64,000 nucleotides of DNA from Plasmodium vivax (lineage: Eukaryota; Apicomplexa; Aconoidasida; Haemosporida; Plasmodiidae): positions 870,501 through 934,500 of the forward strand of contig NC_009912.1 in NCBI RefSeq assembly GCF_000002415.2, in the 5' to 3' direction. The position numbers and the translations under genes are program-made. Positions 11,165-19,856 of this stretch are shown piece by piece. Below the pieces are notes generated by a model that ran no database searches, was not told the DNA's origin, and saw nothing but the letters and a program-made list of their open reading frames with translations. How positions within the stretch are numbered: position 1 is the stretch's first letter; each line of letters opens with the position of its first letter.

Positions 11165-12410
11165 ACGCTATCTGGCCTTATCACGATCGTCGCTATCGTC
11201 GCTATCGTCGCAGCGGTGGCGCGGTGACTCGCCGAAAGGCCATCTAACCCACGCGGCACAAACTTGCATCCCCCCCCAATAGCACCCCCTTCGTTCACCA
11301 CATAACGAAAAATTGACTCGTGTTCCTGTTCAACCGGTTGGCGCATTCACACAGAGGGGTTACTCCATTCGGCAATCAAAATTGATGAACAGAAAAAAAA
11401 AAAAAAAAAAAAAAAACATACAGAAAAATAAGGTAAAATAGGGTAAAATAAAATATAAAATGGCCAAACGGGTGCTTTAATAGGGACGTGTGAGGTGAAC
11501 TTTCTGCCTTTGCGGAACAGCCCCAAATTGGAAGAAAGGGCCACTCGGGGAATTTTCCGCACCATGGGGTTATGCGGCGTTGACTACTGTTAAGCGGAGC
11601 CGAGATGGGTCGAGAGGTGCCCTTTTTTAACTCCCCTTTGCCTGCACAGTGCCAGGGGAGGGAGTTGCTTCTCCCCCCGCATATGCCGCGTTCCTGTGCT
11701 GCTTTCCAGAGCGCCAATTTTGAACTCTGTCGCCCGTTGCGTATCTCCCCGAAGAACCTTCAGTTGACTCCCTCAATTGGAAGGCCTCTCTGAGAAGCGG
11801 TTTAAATTTTCCACTCCGCGTGGTCACGCTGGTATCGCTTTACATATGCTCTTCCATCCAGCTGCCGGTTCATCTGGTGAGAGTAGTGACCCTGAGGGGG
11901 ATGCTTCCAATCGGTATGCTTATCGGTGGCTCTGCCCCGTTTGGCATGCTCCATACGCTGAACTCTCAAGACAGGATTGAAGCCTTTTACGCTGTGCGAA
12001 GGGGTGGTCGTGCAGTAGTGCAGGGGCGGTAAAGGGCACTTATCCTTTTAAAGGAACACCACAGTGTTAACCCGTTTAATGTGCTCTTCTTCGTGAGGGA
12101 ATCACCATGTCAGGCAGCCGCTTAAGGAGGGGTGGCGGCATTTGGGGGCCGACCAGGAGGGAGACCGTGCCAGCCACCGCCACAGCGATAGAGGGGGCGC
12201 ACTGGGGGGGACCCCCGCAGAACCGTTGTCATAGCGGCGATCGAACGGTTGTAGAACGGTTATAGATCGCTTCCATCCCGCTTCCATACCGCTTCCACAC
12301 CGCTTCCATCCCGCTTCCACACCGCTTCCATCCCGCTTCCACACCGCTTCCATCCCGCTTCCACACCGCTACCACACCGCTGCCACACCGCTCCCCCATT
12401 TCGAGGCAAC
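11165..12410. other. Divergent intergenic region between the OTU gene and CPR
   Basis: This 1.2-kb stretch must hold both promoters. It contains a CGTCGCTAT triplet-like run at about 11186-11213, an A tract near 11393-11416 followed by a repeated AAAATA(A/G)GGT block, and the 11-bp tandem array at 12268-12392. No gene is supported. Confidence 0.65.
12268..12392. repeat. 11-bp minisatellite just upstream of CPR
   Basis: About eleven copies of an 11-bp unit. CGCTTCCATCC and CGCTTCCACAC alternate, so there is a 22-bp higher-order period. The last units degenerate to CGCTACCACAC and CGCTGCCACAC. The array ends 18 bases before the CPR start codon, so it lies in the 5' untranslated region or core promoter. 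Its minus strand reads as a repeating Gly/Ser/Val/Glu/Trp/Lys peptide that I do not consider a gene. Confidence 0.9.
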
Positions 12411-14651
12411 ATGAACCCGCGGGCGAGCAGGCTCCTCCTGCAGGGGTCGCTCTTCTGCGCCTGCGCGGTGTTCCTCGCCTGGAAGGGCAGGCACTCCCCC
12501 CTCTTGGGAAAAGTGACAAACATTTTAAGAAGAATCCTCGGCTTGAAGAGTGAAAGATCCATTGAGGAAAACGACCAAATTAGGGACAACGTGAAGATAT
12601 ACTTTGGCAGCCAAGGAGGAACGGCGGAGCAGTTTTCCAAAGAACTGAGCACAAATCTAAGGGACATTTTCAAAATAAAAGCAGAGGTAATCGATTTGGA
12701 ATATTTCAAAAAGGAAGAGATATCAAAATTTGGGGTGCGGATATTCATCGTGGCGACTTATGGAGATGGAGAGCCTACAGACAATGCATGTGCCTTTTTT
12801 AAGTGGCTCAAAAGTCTGAGCGATGACAATGGGTATTTTAGGAACACCTTATATTCCATCATGGGATTAGGAAGCAAACAGTATAAGCACTTTAACAAAG
12901 TTGCGAAAAAGCTAGCCAATTATCTAGCCAAATTTAAGGCAAGACAGATTAGCGAAAATGTATTTGGGGATGATGATGACAATATATATCAGGACTTTGA
13001 AATTTGGAAAAAGAAATTTTTTAAGGAACTGGTCAAACTGCTCCATTTGAAGGAGGACATCATTCCGGTGCACATTGTCGCGGAAAATGCGGTCGAGTTG
13101 GTGGACTGGACGGCCCTTCCGGAGGTAAATCTGGGCATTCAGTACGGGGAAGAAGTAGTAGCGGTGGGAGGGGCCGCTAACGGGGAGGCCGCTAAGGGAG
13201 AGGCCGCTGACGGAGCGGTGGGAGGGGCCCCCCCCGGTGAAAACGAGCCAACGATTTTGCCCCACCAAACGACGGACATAACGGGCAAGTTCTTCTTCAA
13301 CCACCACAGGGGAAGGGTCATATCGAATGAGAACCTCCTGAAAAATGTGAACGACAGTGCTGACGATGATAAGGTCAATCGTATAGTCATCGCCGTGGAG
13401 AAGGTCTCCTTCAAAGCAGCTGACACGTTTGTTGTGTTAGCGAAAAACCCGAGGCGAGTCACCTCCTGGTGGTTGAAGCGGTTAGGCTTAGACGATACAG
13501 ACGGGAAAAAGAGATTCACCTTTGTGCCTAGGAACGTAATGGAGAAGCCCCCCACAGGATCTCCCCAGAGTAGTTCCAATTTGAATGCCTTACCAAGCAG
13601 TCGTCCGCAGGACCCCCCCCCTGTGTGTGTCCCCTTCCCCACGCCATGCAGCGTGGAAGACGCCCTGGCATACTACTGCGACTTGACGACCATACCGAGG
13701 GTGAACATCTTGAAGAAGTTCAAGTGCTTCATTAAAGATGTGGAGGAACGCAAAATGTTTAATCATATCCTTTCCAATAAGCAGAGAAGTACCTTTTTCA
13801 ACATTTGCAAAGAGGCAGATATGACCTTCATCGAATTTGTAGACATATTCATGGCTAAAGCTGAGTTCGAGTTAACCCCATTTTTGCAACTAATTCCGAG
13901 GAATGTTCCCAAAAGTTACACCATTTCTTCATCCCCTAAGGAAGCGGAAGACACCATCTCTTTAACCGTTAAGAAGAAACAGTACCCTATTCATTCTCTT
14001 AGAAAGGCTCTGAAAGGGTTTAAAAGTAACGATATGCTTCCCCCCATAAGTGAGCAGAAGTTACGAGAACTTTGCAGCAGGCGATGGTTTAAAGGTGCAT
14101 CCTCCTTCTACCTAACGGAGGAATTATCCCCAAATGATAGCGTAAAATTTAATTTGAAATCTTCCAAATTTTGTTTTCCCCCCTATTTGGAGTCGACCAA
14201 CATTATCATGATCGCCACTGGGACGGGAATTGCCCCCTTCAAAGCGTTCATAACGGAATTTAAGCATTTCGACCAAATGTGTGTGCAGAATGGAATAGCC
14301 AAGAGGGCCAAGCGAATCCTCTTCTTCGGATGCAGAAAGAGAGAAATAGACTTCCTCTACGAAAGGGAAATTGCGGATGCTGAGCAAGGGAAGCATATCG
14401 ATCAAGTGTTTCTCGCTTTCTCAAGAGATCAACATGAAAAGGTTTATGTGCAGGATTTAATTCTGGAGAGGAAGGACCTTGTCTGGAGTTTGATTCAAAA
14501 GGGGGCCTACGTCTACGTTTGTGGCAACAGCAACATGAGCAGGGATGTGAACAAAACGATTAACAGCTTGCCCATGCATTACAAACAAAACAATAAGAAA
14601 TTTACCAAAAAGTTGAAGAAGGAGGGCCGCTATGTGGAAGAAATGTGGTGA
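12411..14651 (+). CDS. CPR: NADPH-cytochrome P450 reductase-type diflavin oxidoreductase
   Basis: A single exon of 746 residues. Diflavin reductases pass electrons from NADPH through FAD and FMN to an acceptor. Residues about 7-24 form a hydrophobic N-terminal anchor (LLLQGSLFCACAVFLAW), as in ER-bound P450 reductases. The FMN/flavodoxin domain (about 60-205) has GSQGGTAEQF, ATYGDGEPTDNA and GLGSKQYKHFN. The FAD domain carries the PKSYTISSSP motif near residue 500. The NADPH domain has ATGTGIAPFKAF near 601 and FFGCRKREIDFLYE near 638. The protein ends RYVEEMW, keeping the terminal aromatic residue that stacks on FAD. A Gly/Ala/Glu-rich insert near residues 250-280 is a Plasmodium low-complexity addition. 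The natural electron acceptor is unclear because Plasmodium is not known to have P450 enzymes. Confidence 0.93.
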   Translation: MNPRASRLLLQGSLFCACAVFLAWKGRHSPLLGKVTNILRRILGLKSERSIEENDQIRDNVKIYFGSQGGTAEQFSKELSTNLRDIFKIKAEVIDLEYFKKEEISKFGVRIFIVATYGDGEPTDNACAFFKWLKSLSDDNGYFRNTLYSIMGLGSKQYKHFNKVAKKLANYLAKFKARQISENVFGDDDDNIYQDFEIWKKKFFKELVKLLHLKEDIIPVHIVAENAVELVDWTALPEVNLGIQYGEEVVAVGGAANGEAAKGEAADGAVGGAPPGENEPTILPHQTTDITGKFFFNHHRGRVISNENLLKNVNDSADDDKVNRIVIAVEKVSFKAADTFVVLAKNPRRVTSWWLKRLGLDDTDGKKRFTFVPRNVMEKPPTGSPQSSSNLNALPSSRPQDPPPVCVPFPTPCSVEDALAYYCDLTTIPRVNILKKFKCFIKDVEERKMFNHILSNKQRSTFFNICKEADMTFIEFVDIFMAKAEFELTPFLQLIPRNVPKSYTISSSPKEAEDTISLTVKKKQYPIHSLRKALKGFKSNDMLPPISEQKLRELCSRRWFKGASSFYLTEELSPNDSVKFNLKSSKFCFPPYLESTNIIMIATGTGIAPFKAFITEFKHFDQMCVQNGIAKRAKRILFFGCRKREIDFLYEREIADAEQGKHIDQVFLAFSRDQHEKVYVQDLILERKDLVWSLIQKGAYVYVCGNSNMSRDVNKTINSLPMHYKQNNKKFTKKLKKEGRYVEEMW

Positions 14652-15525
14652 AGCGAGCACGCCGGGATATGTCTATCTCGTTTTGCGCGTTATGCGCGTT
14701 ATACGCGGGGAAATGGGGTTCCCTTTTTAGTGAGGGACAGGTGCCTTTCTAGTGGGACTAGCAGTGAGTCCCTTTTCTGTTGGCCAGTGTCTATTTGGGG
14801 TAGCACAGTTGGGTGTTGCCGCTTTTTTTTTTTTTTTTTTTTTTTTGTATTCTTCATTTTGGCTAGCTACATCAGGTGGATTTTTTTTTTTTTTTTTTCC
14901 CAAGTTGCCTGTCCATTTGGCTAACTAGGTCAGGTAGAATTGCTCTTTTTTTTTTTTTTTTCCTAGCCATATTGCCCTTTTGGCTAGCTAAGTCTTTCGC
15001 TATTTTGTATTATTATTTTTTTTTCCCATCCACATTGCCCATTTGTGTAGCTAAATATGTCGCTATTTTGTATTATTTTTTTTTTCCCCCAGCCACATTG
15101 CCCCTTTGGCTAGCTCACTGATATAATGTTTCCCCCTTTTGCACACACATTTAAGAGCAATTCTGCACATTTGTCTTTCCCCCCAAAGAACCACCAATTT
15201 GGACGTCTCCCCAGCGGTTGAATTGAAGTTTATTTTGTTCTCCCCAATTTTGCAAGGTAAAGCGGACTGATAGATACATGCAGATTAGTTTGTGCGCATC
15301 GGTCTAACTCTGTCACGCTGAGGTTGTTCCTTTGAGAGTTCGTAATCGCTCCGATTTTTGCACACCTTTTAGTGTACACGTGTATATCTCTTTTTTGCTC
15401 GAGCGAGGTGACTCCCTTAAGACATCGCCCACTCGAAATGCGCAAAGGCGAAGCACCAGTTGCCGCCTTGCTGACGCTACACACATTTTCTTTCGTCCAC
15501 ATAAGCGCTTCACCCCCAGTAAAAA
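14652..15525. other. Intergenic region between CPR and PPLP3
   Basis: Both genes lie on the plus strand, so this stretch carries the CPR 3' end and the PPLP3 promoter. Its middle is filled by the TAGCTA-bearing repeat described separately. Downstream of that, 15123-15525 shows no repeat and no supported gene. Confidence 0.7.
14822..15122. promoter_or_regulatory. Cluster of TAGCTA sites in a degenerate repeat upstream of PPLP3
   Basis: Five imperfect units of about 58-68 bases. Each has a T tract of 8-24, then a short CC-rich block and an ATTGCCC-like block, then a GGCTAGCTA-like core. Exact TAGCTA occurs at 14864-14869, 14985-14990 and 15048-15053. Near matches are TAACTA at 14922-14927 and TAGCTC at 15111-15116. 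The cluster lies about 400-660 bases before the PPLP3 start. TAGCTA is the motif reported for AP2-O, the ApiAP2 regulator of ookinete genes in P. berghei, and PPLP3/MAOP is an ookinete gene. The link is inference; the sites are read directly. Confidence 0.6.
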
Positions 15526-17877
15526 ATGGCCGTTCAAAGGGGAGCATTCATGTTGGCCATATACTCAGCGGTAGTGGCGAACGTGCTTTACGACTTCTTA
15601 ACCCACAGCGTATGTAGGAAGCGCCCGAGAGCGAGACCCCACGTTTGCGCCTCAGGTGTGAAGGAGGGGGAAGCGGGCCAAAACAGAGAGATGTCAAAAA
15701 AAAACAGTGACATTCTTCATTTTTTGCAGCAAGAGCGGGCACTACATAGTGGGGGATTAAACGGAGGGAGAAAAATCCCTCTGGAGAGAGTGCCCACCGA
15801 TGGGAAAAGCACACACCGGGTTCGTAGCATCAACTTCCATGAGGTGCGAAACGGTGGAAATGCCTCCACATCTGATGCGGACGATTGTGAGAGCACCCCT
15901 CAGGGGTGCCGCAACAGCGGGGTGAGAAACTTCGTGCATCTGATGAAAGGAATTGGGGAGATCAACACAGTGAAGAAGGAGGACAGCATGGAGAGTGAAG
16001 AAAATGTCTACAACGATCAACACCATACAGTGCTTGTGTACGACGGAGTGGACGAGGAAAAGGATCTATACAATAAGTACAAAGAAGAGAGAGAAGATGG
16101 TATGTCTACAGTGGTCATACAGGGAACAGAGTACCTAGGGGTGGGTTACGATTTCATTTTTGGAAACCCAATTGGTGATCCCTTCTTGAAGGTAGATCCT
16201 GGGTACCGAGATTCTATCATAAAATTGACGTACCCCAAATCAGATGTGGATTATCCGGACAGTTATGTGAATATAAACCCAAATGGGTCCTACGTGCGAA
16301 ATGAAATTTCGTGTAATAGGTCAGAAAATGCAAGCGAAATAAGTACAATGAGTGAGTATACAAAGGAGCTCTCCGTCGATGCGTCTATAGGGGCTTCCTA
16401 CGGGTTCTTCGGTTCTTTTTCCGCCTCTACGGGGTACACGAGTGTGTCTAATACGATAGCGAAGAAGAAATTTCGGCTGTTCATGTTGAAAAGCTACTGT
16501 TTTAAGTACATGGCGTCTTTATCTCAGTACTCGCAGTGGAAGCTGAGCGATCAGTTCGTAAGGGCAATTTCGTTACTACCGTCCTACTTCAATTCGTTGC
16601 AGTATGACGGGACTTACTGCACCGAGGAAGAGTTCCGAGATAATCGAAAAACGGAAAAGTGCGGGCACAGCGTGGAGTCCTGGATGTACTTTTTTAAAAA
16701 TTTCGGAACCCACGTTTCGACCCTCATCCATTTGGGGGGAAAAATAACACAGCAAGTGAAGATATCCAAAAATGAATACAAAGCGATGAATGAAAGTGGG
16801 CTATCTGTATCTGTGAGTGGGTCCGCTGGGATTGGCCTATTCAAAGCTAAGGCCTCGGCAAGCACTAACTCGAATGAGGCAAGCGATGAACAGAGTACTA
16901 ACTCGAGCACAGAAAAGGAAACCGTCATTATAGGGGGGACCACCATATATGATCCGAATGATCCCAAGAATTTTGAAAAATGGGCAAAGAGTATAAAAGA
17001 CAATCCGATGCCCATAAAGGGGGAGTACGAGCCTTTGTCTAGAATTCTACCCATCAGGTTAACAAAGGTATACGAGGAAGCACTGCAGTTTTACATCTCT
17101 GTGAATGTCCCGTTGAACCTGGGGCAGATTACAAATGATGAGATGAAGCGGTACAATGTGAAGGACCAGCTGATGAAATCCACCAAGGTGTATGGAAGTG
17201 GAACTGGGTTGGTAGTCCTCGAATGTGAAGAGAAGAAAAATTTCATTCTAGGCTTCTCCCTTTCAGTGCCTAACGATTTAACTGTGCTGAAAGATTTCTA
17301 CATAAACACATGTGATGAGGATGCCGATAAGTGCTACTCCAAGATGAGCGACAGTGCATACAACTACCTCTTCGCCATGTGCCATGATGAAATGATTCCT
17401 TTCCTGGAGCAGAAGGTAAAGTCAGGCAGTGGCTTACTAACCCTGGAGTGCTCCGAGAAGAACCAAGTCATTTTATTTGGCTTTGGAATAAGTGTGCTAA
17501 ATTCGAATGACCCTATATCGATTGCCATATACCCGTGCAAATATGGGAAGCCATCTTGCTCCATGCAAGGGCCAACGGACCAGTCGGCTGTCGGCCTGTG
17601 GGTGGTGTGCGGCCACGAGGAGTCCCAAAATTCCAAGTTCTCCATAAACGTCCGCAAAATGGTGCAGGAAAACGTGTCCGGCAAGAAGAAGAAGCCTATA
17701 GACATATGCCCCGAACAGGTGCTGTTCAACCTCATTTTTGAGTTTACGCGGACGCCCCTGAACAAGCGCAAGGGATCGTGCTTCACGGTGAACGACGTCT
17801 GCCCCAAGGACTTCCACGTCTGCTCGGATAAGAAGCACATGAAGGGGTTTAACTACTACTCGGTGTCGGTGTATTAG
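15526..17877 (+). CDS. PPLP3: Perforin-like protein 3 (PPLP3, membrane-attack ookinete protein MAOP)
   Basis: A single exon of 783 residues. Its P. berghei counterpart MAOP is needed by ookinetes to enter mosquito midgut cells. The first 30 residues include a hydrophobic stretch (FMLAIYSAVVANVLYDF) that may be a secretion signal; Met9 is an alternative start. An acidic, low-complexity linker precedes the MACPF domain (about residues 190-560). That domain has the family signature with an aromatic residue followed by FGTH near 393-396, and two Ser/Ala/Gly/Thr-rich amphipathic segments. The C-terminal third is the apicomplexan beta-prism domain: two clear repeats of the form GSGxGLxxLEC...GFxxSV, near residues 565 and 635, and a third degenerate, Cys-containing one. 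The open frame is intact, without frameshift or premature stop. The upstream TAGCTA cluster suggests control by AP2-O. Confidence 0.95.
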   Translation: MAVQRGAFMLAIYSAVVANVLYDFLTHSVCRKRPRARPHVCASGVKEGEAGQNREMSKKNSDILHFLQQERALHSGGLNGGRKIPLERVPTDGKSTHRVRSINFHEVRNGGNASTSDADDCESTPQGCRNSGVRNFVHLMKGIGEINTVKKEDSMESEENVYNDQHHTVLVYDGVDEEKDLYNKYKEEREDGMSTVVIQGTEYLGVGYDFIFGNPIGDPFLKVDPGYRDSIIKLTYPKSDVDYPDSYVNINPNGSYVRNEISCNRSENASEISTMSEYTKELSVDASIGASYGFFGSFSASTGYTSVSNTIAKKKFRLFMLKSYCFKYMASLSQYSQWKLSDQFVRAISLLPSYFNSLQYDGTYCTEEEFRDNRKTEKCGHSVESWMYFFKNFGTHVSTLIHLGGKITQQVKISKNEYKAMNESGLSVSVSGSAGIGLFKAKASASTNSNEASDEQSTNSSTEKETVIIGGTTIYDPNDPKNFEKWAKSIKDNPMPIKGEYEPLSRILPIRLTKVYEEALQFYISVNVPLNLGQITNDEMKRYNVKDQLMKSTKVYGSGTGLVVLECEEKKNFILGFSLSVPNDLTVLKDFYINTCDEDADKCYSKMSDSAYNYLFAMCHDEMIPFLEQKVKSGSGLLTLECSEKNQVILFGFGISVLNSNDPISIAIYPCKYGKPSCSMQGPTDQSAVGLWVVCGHEESQNSKFSINVRKMVQENVSGKKKKPIDICPEQVLFNLIFEFTRTPLNKRKGSCFTVNDVCPKDFHVCSDKKHMKGFNYYSVSVY

Positions 17878-19856
17878 GTGGAGCGGCGGGTCAGCGGTGG
17901 GTTGGCGGCGGACCGATCGTGGGTCCTTCTTCCCGACGTTTTGCTCGTTCGTGCATGAGTCGTGGTGGGTACAGTAGCGGGGTGTACTATTGGCCTATGC
18001 TAATGCGGCACCCCTCTCTGCGCCGTTCGTCGAGCCATTGCAGAGGTGGTGTCCCTCATTTGTTCACTCCGACGTGCGCTTTAACCCCCCCAGAGTTTTT
18101 TTTTTTTTTTTTTTTGTCGCTTCACCCATGTGGGCATACCGCGCACGTGGGGTTCTTCCACCCTTTAAGCGTTTAAACGGAGTTATGAAAATGTATGAAG
18201 TTGGGGAAAGAATGCCGATGTGGGTGAATTCCCTCCCCCGTACGGTTAAACAAACTAAAGGATGTCTCAAAACATCGTTCCGTTTATTCTGGCCCATTTG
18301 AATACCCGACTGTTATGCATTTTGCCGCTGGGCTGCACCATTTTTGTGGCGGTAACTTCCCCTAATCTGTCCTTATTGGGAGGGGCAAACGCACGCGTGG
18401 AATGGGCCGACGTAACGCATGCTTATGAATGCGGCACATGTCCGAACGTGACAAGCGACGCCACGATTGGTTTTATTTGCAGTGCTGGTGATAGCGCTGA
18501 AAGCATCGTGGACAGCTCATCTGGGAGTCTTTCCAAAGCGGCTGGCTGGATGGGACAACTCTGCCATTCGTATTTCTACATAAAAAAAAGGGCTCATTTG
18601 AGCATATCCCGTGCCCTTATTTTTTCCCTCTTCTTTTTTGCAATCATTTGGAAAAAATTGCGCCAAAATGGGAGAGGCAAAAACATGCTAAGCAGAGCTA
18701 ATTGTTCGATCGGAACTTCTGCCCCCTTCCTCCATGTTTAAAAAAAATGATAGCCCTTGGGGATGATAACATATAACAATGGGAAGGAGCGCACAATAAA
18801 ATTAAACATGCTAATTAAATGGTGGTTAGATAAAGTGGCACTTGCGTTATCCTATGTCCTATGCGTCTTTTCATTTTTTGCCTGGCAGTATTATTTGAGT
18901 AGTGGGGCGAAAAAAATTTTTTTTTTTTTATTTTTGCCTGAACAAGTCAGGTAAACAGCAAAAAAAAAAAAAGGGGTACCCCAAATGGCAAGAAAAAAAG
19001 CGTCGCAAAAAGGCACCACAATTGCGTGTTATTTATAGCGATATGATGCGATGCGGCAAGATACGATGACCATCCGGATGCGCGGAGTTAAGCGCATTTC
19101 GAGGCTCCCCGAGCTGCGGCAGCCCCGCTTTTCCCCCCTAGCGACGTGCGCCTGCGCAAAATTGATGGAAAAAATAGCTTCCCTCGCTCGGTTGGTTATT
19201 TTTTCATCCATCCATCCGTCGACCCGCCGATCCGTCCATTCGTTTACTTATTTATCATTTATTTTGTATTTTTTTTTCCCCCTTTGGGACTGCTTTTTTT
19301 CCGTTGAAAGGCACCGCGGAAAAAATTATTAAGGTAGAGAGCCGCTGCGCCAGGAAAGCGGTTCCCGCGAGGTATCAAACTTTTTCTCGTTTTCGCCGCT
19401 CCGCTGATTGGCGGCTTTGGCAACAGGCACTTGGGGCTGCTCGCCTGACAAACGAAGCTGTATAGCTGGCAGCGAGAGGCAAATTTGTATGCATAAAAAA
19501 GAAAAAAAAAATACAAAAAAATATGCAAAAATATATGCAAAAAAATATACAGAAAAAAAATACAAAAAAATAGAAAATAAACGCAAAACAAATACGCAAT
19601 TATAAATGCGCAACTTACATCCTCCAACTTGCAACAGTTGATGAGAAGAAGCTTTTTTGCCGGCAGGCGGATGTAGCTGCAAGTACCCCGTATGCGCGTT
19701 CAACCTGATATGGAATAAATTCCGAACAGAAGGAAAAGATACCCGAAGCGACCATACGAGGGAACCAAAAGGAGGCAGGCGGCGAAGGGCGCGGACGAAT
19801 CATCCTCCTCTCCATAGGCCACATCATGTTTCTCCCCAAAGTAGGCGATCACCAAC
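17878..19856. other. Intergenic region between PPLP3 and the Arg/Ser-rich protein gene
   Basis: About 2 kb. It contains T tracts near 18096-18116 and 18917-18930 and an A tract near 18961-18972. A block of ATACAAAAAAATA-like repeats lies at about 19497-19585. A 159-codon open frame inside it is listed separately as doubtful. No other gene is supported. Confidence 0.65.
18262..18741 (+). CDS. Doubtful small ORF with leader-like and C-terminal hydrophobic segments
   Basis: A 159-residue frame. Residues about 16-35 (LLCILPLGCTIFVAVTSP) look like a signal sequence. The middle has four cysteines, including CGTC, and about residues 115-130 are strongly hydrophobic (ALIFSLFFFAII) before a Lys/Arg stretch. 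This layout would fit a small secreted or membrane protein. Against it: there is no recognisable domain, no homopolymer-free promoter context, and many frames of similar length in this sequence are chance. I do not recognise it, and the call rests only on length and hydrophobic layout. Confidence 0.2.
   Translation: MSQNIVPFILAHLNTRLLCILPLGCTIFVAVTSPNLSLLGGANARVEWADVTHAYECGTCPNVTSDATIGFICSAGDSAESIVDSSSGSLSKAAGWMGQLCHSYFYIKKRAHLSISRALIFSLFFFAIIWKKLRQNGRGKNMLSRANCSIGTSAPFLHV

Noticed and set aside
12102..12748. Minus-strand frames of repeating GSGVEAGWKR units
   Set aside because: They are translations of the 11-bp minisatellite running into the antisense of CPR.
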